Assembly: GCA_002368685.1 (NCBI GenBank) | Contig: DFEN01000029.1 | Location: 1 to 12,463 of the forward strand | Reading direction: 5' to 3' | DNA length: 12,463 nt | Source: Lachnospiraceae bacterium UBA3801 | GTDB lineage: Bacteria; Bacillota; Clostridia; Lachnospirales; Lachnospiraceae | In this document: positions 1 through 6,715 of the stretch, piece by piece | How positions within the stretch are numbered: the first letter of the stretch is position 1 | Layout of the letters: each line of letters begins with the position of its first letter | The notes under the pieces: model-generated | What the model was told of the DNA's origin: nothing | Databases searched by the model: none | Seen by the model: only the letters and a program-made list of their open reading frames with translations | Program-made: the position numbers and the translations under genes

Positions 1-811
1 GTGACTGACGAAGGAACCACTTATCAGCCTTGTCACCTGCAAGTCTTGTACAATGGATACGTGACTGCTGTCCAGCACCGATACCGATAGCAGCGCCATT
101 CTTTACATAGCATACTGAGTTTGACTGTGTATACTTAAGAGTAATCATTGCGATAGTAAGATCGATCTTAGCTGACTCAGGAAGCTCTTTAGCCTCTGTA
201 ACAATATTCGAGAAGAAGTTGTCATCGATAACGAGCTCATTTCTTCCCTGTTCAAATGTAACTCCGTATACATCCTTTGTCTCACTTGGAGCTGGTGTAT
301 AGTTTGAATCTATCTGAATTACGCAATAGTTTCCGTTCTTCTTAGACTTAAGAATCTCAAGAGCTTCATCTGTATATCCTGGAGCAACGATTCCGTCTGA
401 AACCTCTCTCTTTACAAGCTTTGCTGTATCAGCGTCACATACATCTGAAAGTGAGATGAAATCACCAAAAGAGGACATTCTATCTGCACCTCTTGCTCTA
501 GCATATGCACATGCAAGTGGGCTAAGCTCTCCCATATCCTCTACCCAGTATATCTTCTTCTCTACATCTGTAAGAGGAAGACCTACAGCAGCACCTGCTG
601 GAGAAACATGTTTGAAAGATGTAGCAGCTGGAAGGTTAGTTGCCTTCTTCAGCTCTTTAACTAACTGATAACCATTGAAGGCATCCAGAAGATTTATATA
701 TCCTGGCTTACCACAAAGTACTGTAAAGGGAAGATCACTTCCGTCCTTCATGAAAACTCTAGAAGGCTTCTGATTTGGGTTACATCCATACTTAAGTTCT
801 AATTCGTTCAT
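1..811 (-). CDS. purH: Stand-alone AICAR transformylase, N-terminal 270 codons (runs off the left edge)
   Basis: Phosphoribosylaminoimidazolecarboxamide formyltransferase: moves a formyl group from 10-formyl-tetrahydrofolate to AICAR, giving FAICAR, the penultimate step of IMP synthesis in the cytoplasm. My translation begins [16 protein letters not shown] and holds the family hallmarks: KYGCNPNQ (about 7-14), SFKHVSPAG (about 65-73, with the Lys-His pair that matches the catalytic KH of PurH transformylases), [10 protein letters not shown], and [11 protein letters not shown] near the window edge. There is no N-terminal MGS-type cyclohydrolase domain as in the usual bifunctional PurH; the protein starts directly with the transformylase fold, as in the roughly 390-residue clostridial form. 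The ATG at 811-809 has AGGAG at 819-823, seven bases upstream. It follows the IMP cyclohydrolase gene by 213 bases and probably shares its transcript. The C-terminus is outside the window. Confidence 0.93.
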   Translation of the reverse strand, partial: MNELELKYGCNPNQKPSRVFMKDGSDLPFTVLCGKPGYINLLDAFNGYQLVKELKKATNLPAATSFKHVSPAGAAVGLPLTDVEKKIYWVEDMGELSPLACAYARARGADRMSSFGDFISLSDVCDADTAKLVKREVSDGIVAPGYTDEALEILKSKKNGNYCVIQIDSNYTPAPSETKDVYGVTFEQGRNELVIDDNFFSNIVTEAKELPESAKIDLTIAMITLKYTQSNSVCYVKNGAAIGIGAGQQSRIHCTRLAGDKADKWFLRQS

Positions 812-837
812 TTCTATTCTCCTTTTTTATTTAACCC

Positions 838-997
838 GCCTGAAATTATATATACCTTTTTCAACACTGCTCTCGCACAGTGCGGGTTACCCCTAGCGGC
901 CGCTTCGCTCGCTAAGCTCTCACTTCGTACTTCGTACTCGTGAATCGCTAAGCGCCGAGACCCGCAATGGTTTCAAAAGGTATATATAATTTCAGGC
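838..997. repeat. 160-bp palindromic element with perfect 23-bp terminal inverted repeats (MITE/REP-like)
   Basis: The arms 838-860 and 975-997 are exact reverse complements over 23 bases (outer end GCCTGAAATTATATAT, inner end ACCTTTT). The 114-base interior is GC-rich, in contrast to the AT-rich arms, and is itself full of structure: TGCGGGT (881-887) pairs with ACCCGCA (960-966); CACTG (865-869) with CAGTG (878-882); CGCTT (901-905) with AAGCG (950-954). It also holds a NotI palindrome at 896-903, a tandem CTTCGTA at 923-936 and two copies of TCGCTAAGC. No open reading frame or T-tract is seen, so it is not an ordinary intrinsic terminator. It sits between two purine genes of one presumed transcript. 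I see no clear target duplication. A non-autonomous mobile or extragenic repeat is the best guess; an RNA-processing or attenuation structure is the alternative. Confidence 0.65.
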
Positions 998-1024
998 TCA
1001 TTTATAATTATGCAATTTATAATA

Positions 1025-1738
1025 TTACTTATTCTTATTTACGATTTTGGTTTCAACCTTGCCTGTTTCGATATCGATGAAACGTGTGAAGAGTGATACT
1101 TTGTTGTCTTCATTAAGGGCGTTCCAAACTGTTTCTGTAAATGTATCTAGGTCATCTGTCTTAATTTCAACAGGTGTTGGCTCTCCCTCATAGCTTGGAA
1201 GTGGATTTCCGTCGCCCATATATGTGTGAATGAAATGTCCCTCACCAGCCTTTGGATTATCATAGCTAAATGTGAATCTCAAGCACTGATCAGGATCACC
1301 GTTATTTGACTTAAGGATAGACATCTCATATGTGTATCCATCTTCTACATGAAGTACACCAGATATTCTAGGTGTATAGTTAGGAGCATCTGGCTCGAAC
1401 TCACGATTTCTAAGAGACTCCTCAAAGGTATCTCCCTGCTCCATATTCTCGAAAATAGTATCTGTCTGATCACCATTTGTTACGATAGTATCTGTACCAC
1501 GAACTCTTACTGGTGCATATATGATAAGGCTTGGATCCTCAAGCTTTGCTGGATCAAATGCCTCTGTTCTTATTCCCTCGCCTTCTGTTACGAATACTCT
1601 GTTACGACTGTTCTCAGAACGTCCCATAATAAAGTAAGCAATTGCTGCCTTCTTACCATCTGGAGTACATCCAATAACGATACCTCTTCCTGGATAGCTG
1701 GTTGCTCCGATTTCTGCTGCTAAATCAACTCTTTTCAT
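1025..1738 (-). CDS. purO: IMP cyclohydrolase, PurO type
   Basis: Closes the ring of FAICAR to make IMP, the last step of de novo purine synthesis. The 237-residue product resembles the PurO family first known from archaea rather than the PurH N-terminal domain. Features seen: YPGRGIVIG (15-23), SENSRNRVF (41-49), VTNGDQTDTI (86-95, equivalent to the NGSHTDTI motif of archaeal PurO) and TPRISG (122-127). It is somewhat longer than archaeal PurO (about 200 residues). The start ATG at 1738-1736 has a strong AAGGAGG just upstream, and the leader carries a ZTP riboswitch. The next gene downstream encodes the AICAR transformylase, so together the two replace a bifunctional PurH. No signal peptide or membrane segment. 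Assignment by motifs and context; no alignment was run. Confidence 0.88.
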   Translation of the reverse strand: MKRVDLAAEIGATSYPGRGIVIGCTPDGKKAAIAYFIMGRSENSRNRVFVTEGEGIRTEAFDPAKLEDPSLIIYAPVRVRGTDTIVTNGDQTDTIFENMEQGDTFEESLRNREFEPDAPNYTPRISGVLHVEDGYTYEMSILKSNNGDPDQCLRFTFSYDNPKAGEGHFIHTYMGDGNPLPSYEGEPTPVEIKTDDLDTFTETVWNALNEDNKVSLFTRFIDIETGKVETKIVNKNK

Positions 1739-1793
1739 TTCATTCCTCCTTCAAATTGGTTTTGAATTATATTCCCAAATACTTCTTTTTAGA

Positions 1794-1829
1794 ATAAAAG
1801 CCATCTGGGCAAACATTTACCCAGACGGC
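1794..1829 (-). terminator. Intrinsic terminator serving as the riboswitch expression platform
   Basis: On the minus strand GCCGTCTGGG (1829-1820) pairs with CCCAGATGGC (1809-1800) as a 10-bp stem with one G-U pair and a 10-base loop, followed by TTTTATTCT. The 5' arm is the conserved 3' domain of the ZTP aptamer, so aptamer and terminator exclude each other. It probably also stops readthrough from the HAD gene upstream, which has no terminator of its own. Confidence 0.9.
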
Positions 1830-1895
1830 CGGTTTTTCATCTATATACTGTGCTTCCCGTGGTAAACTCCACTCAAATCCGTCAGTCACACAGCT
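1794..1895 (-). promoter_or_regulatory. ZTP riboswitch (pfl motif) in the purO leader
   Basis: Reading the minus strand, the aptamer has the pfl core in order. P1 is CUGUG (1893-1889) paired with CACAG (1852-1848); UGACUGACGG (1888-1879) is the conserved UGACUGGCG-type internal loop; a small hairpin GUGG/CCAC (1872-1859) runs into CGGGAAGC; an A-rich linker follows, then the conserved 3' domain CCGUCUGGG (1828-1820, usually CCGCCUGGG). The 3' domain is also the 5' half of the terminator stem at 1794-1829, so ligand binding should prevent termination: an ON switch. ZTP riboswitches sense ZMP/ZTP, which build up when 10-formyl-tetrahydrofolate is short and AICAR transformylase stalls; that enzyme is encoded downstream. 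The class is recognised from its conserved bases; ligand response is inferred. Confidence 0.9.
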
Positions 1896-1902
1896 ACAAT
1901 CT

Positions 1903-1931
1903 ATTCTACATAGAGCCATGTTCAAAGTCAA
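1903..1931 (-). promoter_or_regulatory. Sigma-A type promoter of the purine operon
   Basis: Minus strand: TTGACT (1931-1926), a 17-bp spacer, TAGAAT (1908-1903). Both hexamers match the consensus at five of six bases with ideal spacing. Transcription would begin near 1896-1893, exactly where the first base-paired element of the ZTP aptamer starts, which supports both calls. It begins 25 bases after the stop of the HAD gene. Confidence 0.8.
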
Positions 1932-1955
1932 TATTCAAAATAGCTAAAAATCGCC

Positions 1956-2819
1956 TTATTTATCGTAAGATTCATGCTTATCTCGCACATGTTTATCTTC
2001 TAATATTTCGTAGGCAGCTGTCTTATCAATTATGGCCTTTAGAAGCTTATCTATCTCAGCTCCCTCTGAATAGTCCGCAGGAGCAAAATATCGGATACGA
2101 TTATCTCTCAGCATCTTATGAACACGGTCCTTATTCTGATTCTCAGGATTATATACTCCTATCGAATGTCCACCATTTATATTAACAAGCTTCATGCAAG
2201 GAATATCTGTATCACTGTCTCCTATGTAGACCATATTTCTAAAAGGAACCCTCATATTTTCAGGCTCGAAATATTCATTTACATCCTCATCATTTATATC
2301 CAGGACACCCTTTTCAATTCTGAAGAGAAACTGCGTCTTATTTGTATAGTTAATAACCTGCGCTGGCCAAACTGCCATGCCCCTATCATCGTAGTAAAAG
2401 CTGCTGGCATAAACCTTTGTAAAGGCTCCATTTTTGGCAATGCTCGTACCATCAATCATTTCCTTAAGTCCAGAGGAAATGATATAGTGCTCCACCTTCA
2501 CATTTCTCTCTTTACCATATTCATTGATTCTGTCAAACCAGCCATCAACCCCTGGAAAAAGCTGAACTCGGCTTCCATACTCTTCCAGCTTCTCTCTGTT
2601 AAAAAGAAGACGACCTCTCGCCTCATCCATCATTACATACATATAAGCAAGATTACTATCCATCTCATTTGCCTGTGCAAGGGCATTTGTCTTCTCCCAG
2701 AATTCATCTACATCATATCCCACAGACTGGATATATCCCTGCGCCTGCATATCGGTAGGTGAAAGCGTCTTATCAAAATCATAACAAATAGCCAGTACGG
2801 TCTCTTTTTTATCCCCCAT
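1956..2819 (-). CDS. HAD-superfamily phosphatase of unknown substrate
   Basis: A 287-residue soluble haloacid-dehalogenase-like hydrolase. Motif I is YDFDKTLS (13-20) with nucleophile Asp14 and acid/base Asp16; motif II is the Ser at IISSG (113-117); motif III is probably Lys161 (NYTNKTQ); motif IV is GDSDTD (200-205), which binds Mg2+. Residues about 20-90 between motifs I and II form a helical C1-type cap. The Lys-rich, charged C-terminus (about 265-287) looks disordered. The ATG at 2819-2817 has AGGAGGT at 2824-2830. The gene stands alone: a terminator precedes it and the purine promoter follows its stop. The motifs make phosphatase or phosphotransfer chemistry likely but do not name a substrate, and neither neighbour points to one. 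Confidence 0.88.
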   Translation of the reverse strand: MGDKKETVLAICYDFDKTLSPTDMQAQGYIQSVGYDVDEFWEKTNALAQANEMDSNLAYMYVMMDEARGRLLFNREKLEEYGSRVQLFPGVDGWFDRINEYGKERNVKVEHYIISSGLKEMIDGTSIAKNGAFTKVYASSFYYDDRGMAVWPAQVINYTNKTQFLFRIEKGVLDINDEDVNEYFEPENMRVPFRNMVYIGDSDTDIPCMKLVNINGGHSIGVYNPENQNKDRVHKMLRDNRIRYFAPADYSEGAEIDKLLKAIIDKTAAYEILEDKHVRDKHESYDK

Positions 2820-2855
2820 AATTACCTCCTTTTCTAGACGAACAATTCATTCTTA

Positions 2856-2884
2856 ATTTTACACCAGCCCTTTTCCCTAAACAA
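2856..2884 (-). promoter_or_regulatory. Possible promoter of the HAD phosphatase gene
   Basis: Minus strand: TTGTTT (2884-2879), 17-bp spacer, TAAAAT (2861-2856). The -10 is good (five of six), the -35 only half matching. It lies between the terminator of the transport operon and the HAD start codon, where a promoter is needed. Its -35 abuts the end of the terminator T-tract. Confidence 0.4.
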
Positions 2885-2885
2885 C

Positions 2886-2931
2886 AAAAAAATAAGGAGA
2901 CCAGTAGGGACGGCCGAACCGTCCCTACTGG
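2886..2931 (-). terminator. Intrinsic terminator of the sugar-transport operon
   Basis: Perfect 13-bp stem: 2931-2919 (CCAGTAGGGACGG) pairs with 2913-2901 around a 5-base TTCGG loop. A T-rich run with seven consecutive T follows five bases after the stem. It starts 18 bases after the stop codon of the last permease gene. Confidence 0.93.
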
Positions 2932-2949
2932 CCTCATATGCACATGGGA

Positions 2950-4008
2950 TTATTTTGTAAGAAGTTTCTTTTTGTTTGAGATAACTATTGACTGGATAAC
3001 CAGGAAGAGACAAAGCATAGCTGCTATTGTTATACCTGTCCACCAAGCCTGATCCAGACCTGCAGAGGAAACTATGTTCTGAATAGTTGATAGTGATAAT
3101 ACTCCGAAGAGGGTTCCGACAATATTACCAACACCACCTGAAAGCATTGTTCCTCCGATGATTGATGATGCTATCGCATTCATCTCCATTCCACTTGCAT
3201 GTGATGCTGAACCAGAACCAACATGCATGAAATATACAAAACCAGCGATTCCTGCAAGAACACCACAGATAAGGTGTGACAGGAACTTAGTTCTCTTTAC
3301 ATTTACACCAAGCATCAGAGCGCTCTGGCTATTACCACCTACAGCGTAAAATGCTCTACCAAGGTTTGTCCATCTAAGCACTACGAAGAATATAAGAACA
3401 ATAAGTAATGCTACTATAACTCCTACTTCTACGTAAGCATTTACATAGTTACCCAGCTTATTAACTGAACCAAAGCCAGGAACTATAACTCTTGTTTCTT
3501 TAAGCGCAACGAACTCTTCATTCTCTACGTTGAAGGGAGCTGTATGAACTATGGTCGTCATACCTCGGGCGAAGAACATTCCCGCCAGAGTAACGATGAA
3601 TGGCTGAATATCTAGATATGCTACAAGGAAGCCCTGCACAAGTCCAAATGCAAGTCCTATGCCAAGAGCAATTGCGATAGCTCCAAGCACGCTTCCGTTA
3701 TGGAAATCAAGAAATACAGCGCAGCTCATACTTACAAGAGCAACTACACCACCAACGGAAATATCGATACCGCCGCAGATCATTACGATACTAAGACCAA
3801 CTGATGTAATTATAAGTGCAGCATTTGCATTTAAAATGTTGAAAAATGTCTGCGGCTTCAGGAATCCTTCTCCCTGGAAAATAATAGCACCTATATACAT
3901 CAGGAAAAATACTACTATCGTGATAGTAAGAAGGAGATTTGTATCACTGGTTCTTCCAAACCATCTGGAGATTATGGCACCTATACCACTTTTCTTCTTC
4001 TCAGGCAT
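2950..4008 (-). CDS. yjfF: Furanose ABC importer, inner-membrane permease YjfF
   Basis: A 352-residue permease of the RbsC/BPD_transp_2 family (CUT2 sugar importers), one of two different permeases expected to form the channel with YtfT. Hydrophobic segments run through the protein from about residue 24. Segments typical of YjfF rather than RbsC: GLSIVMICGGIDISVG, TLAGMFFARG, AVGGNSQSALMLGV, and a C-terminal block with IGGTMLSGGVGNIVGTLFG and QAWWTGI. The positively charged N-terminus (PEKKK) is consistent with a cytoplasmic start. The ATG at 4008-4006 is one base after the ytfT stop, and its AAGGAGG lies inside the end of ytfT, so the two are translated together. It is the last gene of the operon, followed by a strong terminator. 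Length is slightly above the E. coli protein (331). Confidence 0.92.
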   Translation of the reverse strand: MPEKKKSGIGAIISRWFGRTSDTNLLLTITIVVFFLMYIGAIIFQGEGFLKPQTFFNILNANAALIITSVGLSIVMICGGIDISVGGVVALVSMSCAVFLDFHNGSVLGAIAIALGIGLAFGLVQGFLVAYLDIQPFIVTLAGMFFARGMTTIVHTAPFNVENEEFVALKETRVIVPGFGSVNKLGNYVNAYVEVGVIVALLIVLIFFVVLRWTNLGRAFYAVGGNSQSALMLGVNVKRTKFLSHLICGVLAGIAGFVYFMHVGSGSASHASGMEMNAIASSIIGGTMLSGGVGNIVGTLFGVLSLSTIQNIVSSAGLDQAWWTGITIAAMLCLFLVIQSIVISNKKKLLTK

Positions 4009-4009
4009 T

Positions 4010-5068
4010 TTAAGCCACCTCCTTCTTCGTAGATTTTATTTTGCTAGCAGACTGTGAAAACGCCTTGCGAACTGCCGGAGAACTTACTACAACTAGAATT
4101 ATAACAACTACAGCCTTGTATGCTGACAGGGCATCTGAATTAACATTCATTTTATATAAAGTTGTTGTAAGGAACTGAATAACATATGCGCCTAGTATCG
4201 AAGCCGGCATGTTGAACTTACCACCACTAAGAGCATTTCCACCAAGCGCAACCGCAAGGATTGCATCCATCTCTATATCCTTCGCAATAACTGAGTAGTT
4301 AATAGTTGATAGTCTACTAACCTTGATGAGACCTGCAACTGCTACGCAAAGTCCAAGGATAACAAATGTCAAGAACTTGATAAACTGAGGATTTATACCA
4401 TTCAGTCTGGATGAGCTCTCATTTATACCCACTGACTGAGTGTACAGACCAAGAGTTGTGAACTTCAGCACCAGCATAACCACGATAACTGAGATCATAG
4501 CTATAAAGAATGGTGTTGGAATTGGAACTCCAGGAATATATCCACCGAAATATCCAAACTTTGGATCACTAATAATTGGAAGCTCGTTGTTATTAATCCA
4601 GGCTGCTATAGAACGACCTGCCGTGAAGAGTATCAGCGTCGCAACCATCGGTTGTATCTTGAAGTAAGCAACGAGTATTCCGTTAAATGCACCAAAGAGC
4701 ATTGATACTATGCATGCCACAAGGAATGCAACAATTATAGGAGCCTGCAGCTCATCAGGTCTTGAATTCGTTCCACAAAGAACTCTAAGAATCACACTTC
4801 CTGCAATAGCTATAGTTGCACCAACTGAGATATCCTGTCCACCCGATGCAGCAGTTACAAGCGTCATTCCTATAGCAAGTATTGCAAGCTCTGAACCATA
4901 ATCGAGTATGGTTATTAGATATCCAGAAAGAACTGGATCACCAGCACTATTTGTTCCAAGTGTCACTTTGAAGAAAGAAGGATCCACAAAAAGGTTAAAG
5001 AGAGCCAGTGCAATTATAGCTACTAAAGGTATAAGCAACTGTTTATTAAATACTTTTTTCTTATTCAT
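4010..5068 (-). CDS. ytfT: Furanose ABC importer, inner-membrane permease YtfT
   Basis: The second CUT2 permease, 352 residues from the ATG at 5068-5066. It matches YtfT through LAILAIGMTLV, FNGILVAYFKIQPMVATLIL, FTAGRSIAAWI, the ILAVALGGNALSGGKFN block and several long hydrophobic segments. The usual GGID motif reads SGGQDISVGA here, with Gln replacing Ile, a small departure from YtfT/RbsC. A GTG at 5071-5069 directly precedes the ATG and could also serve as start; I prefer the ATG because it sits eight bases from the GGAGGAGA ribosome site. The start overlaps the end of ytfR by eight bases (ATGAATAA), which implies translational coupling and equal production of ATPase and permease. Confidence 0.92.
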   Translation of the reverse strand: MNKKKVFNKQLLIPLVAIIALALFNLFVDPSFFKVTLGTNSAGDPVLSGYLITILDYGSELAILAIGMTLVTAASGGQDISVGATIAIAGSVILRVLCGTNSRPDELQAPIIVAFLVACIVSMLFGAFNGILVAYFKIQPMVATLILFTAGRSIAAWINNNELPIISDPKFGYFGGYIPGVPIPTPFFIAMISVIVVMLVLKFTTLGLYTQSVGINESSSRLNGINPQFIKFLTFVILGLCVAVAGLIKVSRLSTINYSVIAKDIEMDAILAVALGGNALSGGKFNMPASILGAYVIQFLTTTLYKMNVNSDALSAYKAVVVIILVVVSSPAVRKAFSQSASKIKSTKKEVA

Positions 5069-6608
5069 CACTCTCTCCTCCTTCCTCTTCTACTTTTTCT
5101 TCGCCACCAGCAATGGTCTTCATGATTCCACTCTGAGTCAGCTCTGCTCCCTTAAGCTCGCCAACAACCTTTCTATCTCTCATTACAATGAGTCTTGAAC
5201 AGGTTCTCAGCATCTCGTCTGTTTCAGAAGAAATAAATGTAATACTCATTCCTTCTGATGCAAGCTTAAGCACAAGCTTCTGGATATCCACCTTGGTTCC
5301 TACATCAATACCTCGAGTAGGCTCATCCAGTATCAGATATTCAGGATGCATAAGCAGCCATCTGGCTACGATAACCTTCTGCTGATTACCACCTGAAAGA
5401 GATTTGATAGGTGTATCCGCCGAAGCTGTTTTTATATCTAGAAGCTTAATATATTCATCTGCAAGTCTGTAGGTTTCAGCCTTTGAAAATGGTCTGAAGA
5501 AGCCTCTAAGCACCTGCGCCGCAAGGATAATATTTTCTCTAACAGATAAGTCTCCGACTATACCATCCAGCTTTCTATCCTCCGGCAGATAAGCTATACC
5601 ATTTTTCATCGCATCTAATGGCTTGGTTATCTTAACATCCTTACCATTTTTCTTAACTTTACCTGCTATAACTCGGTCTGCTCCGAAGATTGCTCTTACG
5701 CATTCACTTCGGCCAGATCCAAGAAGACCAGTGAAGCCATTTACCTCTCCCTTCTGGATATGGAAATCAAATGGCTTAATACCTGCATTTGACTGAAGTC
5801 CTTTAGCCTCAAAAACAGGAACCTCGCCACTCTCTACTTCTGCCTCTGCAGATTCTTCCTTGATATCTGACAGATCATCAAGTTCTTTACCAAGCATCTT
5901 TGAAACAAGTTCTACTCTTGGAAGCTGACTGATGTCATATTCTCCAACAAGTTTTCCATCTCTAAGAACTGTTATCTTGTCACATACTTCATAAACCTGA
6001 TCAAGGAAATGAGTAACGAAAATGATTCCTACCCCCTTTGCCTTCAGATCTCTCATAAGTCCGAAAAGCTTCTGAACCTCGCTTTCATCCAGAGATGAAG
6101 TTGGTTCATCCAGAATCAGAACCTTACATTCCATATCCACAGCTCTCGCTATCGCAACCATCTGTTGTACAGCGAGTGAACAGCTTGCCAGCTGCTGAGT
6201 TGCACTTACTGCGATATCCAGAGACTTAAGGATTCTGTCCGCTTCCTCATTCATTTTCTTCCAGTTTGTAAACTTGCTCTTAGTTCTTCCTATGAACATA
6301 TTCTCTGCAACTGTAAGATTTGGACAAAGTGTAATCTCCTGATACACTGTACTTATTCCAAGATTCTGCGCATCCTGCGGAGAGTGAATATTCACCTCTG
6401 ACTCATTACCCTTGAGGAATATCTTTCCTTCTTCTTTCTCATAAACTCCTGTTATAACCTTGATGAGTGTTGATTTACCTGCACCATTCTCGCCCATGAG
6501 TGCATGTATTTCTCCTTCACGAAGGGTGAAGTCTACATCCTGAAGAGCTTTTACACCAGGAAAGATCTTATATATATTGTGTAGTTCTAAAACTGCATTT
6601 TCTTTCAC
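5061..6608 (-). CDS. ytfR: Furanose ABC importer, double ATP-binding subunit YtfR
   Basis: A 515-residue cytoplasmic ATPase with two ABC domains in one chain, as in the RbsA/MglA/YtfR group. First domain: Walker A GENGAGKS (39-46), Q-loop TVYQE (87-91), Walker B LILDEP (164-169), switch His200 in FVTHFLDQVYEV, a stretch also found in YtfR. Its signature is degenerate (SLAVQQM, about 144-150), like SVAMQQ in E. coli YtfR. Second domain: Walker A is degenerate (GLLGSGRSE, no Lys, 294-302), the signature LSGGNQQK (404-411) is intact, and Walker B is ILDEPTRGIDVG. This asymmetry is normal for the group. A GTG start is used (6608-6606) with GAGG at 6616-6619. The C-terminus is unusually acidic (about 505-515). 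It is separated from ytfQ by 107 bases holding an RNA hairpin, and overlaps ytfT. Confidence 0.94.
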   Translation of the reverse strand: MKENAVLELHNIYKIFPGVKALQDVDFTLREGEIHALMGENGAGKSTLIKVITGVYEKEEGKIFLKGNESEVNIHSPQDAQNLGISTVYQEITLCPNLTVAENMFIGRTKSKFTNWKKMNEEADRILKSLDIAVSATQQLASCSLAVQQMVAIARAVDMECKVLILDEPTSSLDESEVQKLFGLMRDLKAKGVGIIFVTHFLDQVYEVCDKITVLRDGKLVGEYDISQLPRVELVSKMLGKELDDLSDIKEESAEAEVESGEVPVFEAKGLQSNAGIKPFDFHIQKGEVNGFTGLLGSGRSECVRAIFGADRVIAGKVKKNGKDVKITKPLDAMKNGIAYLPEDRKLDGIVGDLSVRENIILAAQVLRGFFRPFSKAETYRLADEYIKLLDIKTASADTPIKSLSGGNQQKVIVARWLLMHPEYLILDEPTRGIDVGTKVDIQKLVLKLASEGMSITFISSETDEMLRTCSRLIVMRDRKVVGELKGAELTQSGIMKTIAGGEEKVEEEGGESDE

Positions 6609-6656
6609 AGCCTCACCTCATTCTTATTATCAAAATTTGTGTCTTATAAAGAGCAC

Positions 6657-6690
6657 GAGGGCGCAACATTGAGATTAATGCCGCACCCCC
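6657..6690 (-). other. Intercistronic RNA hairpin between ytfQ and ytfR
   Basis: In the minus-strand RNA GGGGGUGCGGC (6690-6680) can pair with GUUGCGCCCUC (6667-6657) as an 11-bp stem (with four G-U pairs) and a 12-base loop. No T-tract follows, so it is not a clean terminator. Such stems after the first, binding-protein gene of ABC operons often protect the upstream message or thin out transcription, giving more binding protein than ATPase; that role is inferred. Confidence 0.55.
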
Positions 6691-6715
6691 ACACCCATGT
6701 ATAAAGGTTTCTTAA

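Noticed and set aside
896..936. Tandem CTTCGTA and repeated TCGCTAAGC considered as a CRISPR or satellite array.
   Set aside because: Only two short copies each, no spacers of regular length and no cas genes; better seen as internal parts of the palindromic element.
838..997. The inverted-repeat element read as a simple intrinsic terminator of purO.
   Set aside because: Neither strand has a T-tract after the outer stem, and the loop of 114 bases is far too long for a standard terminator.
1349..1723. Plus-strand frame of 124 codons opposite purO, rich in Cys, Ser and Thr.
   Set aside because: Antisense to a gene with clear PurO motifs; composition is that of a reversed coding strand.
1766..1771. 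TATAAT on the minus strand between the riboswitch terminator and purO, a possible second promoter that bypasses the riboswitch.
   Set aside because: The -35 position (TTCTAA at 17 bp) is poor and the region is AT-rich; the promoter at 1903-1931 explains transcription better.
2118..2762. Plus-strand open frame of 214 codons opposite the HAD phosphatase gene.
   Set aside because: It lies wholly within a gene with clear HAD motifs, has low-complexity Ile/His-rich content and no recognisable domain or ribosome site.
2834..3046. Minus-strand 70-codon frame over the end of yjfF and the terminator.
   Set aside because: It runs through the 13-bp terminator stem in another frame; overlap shadow.
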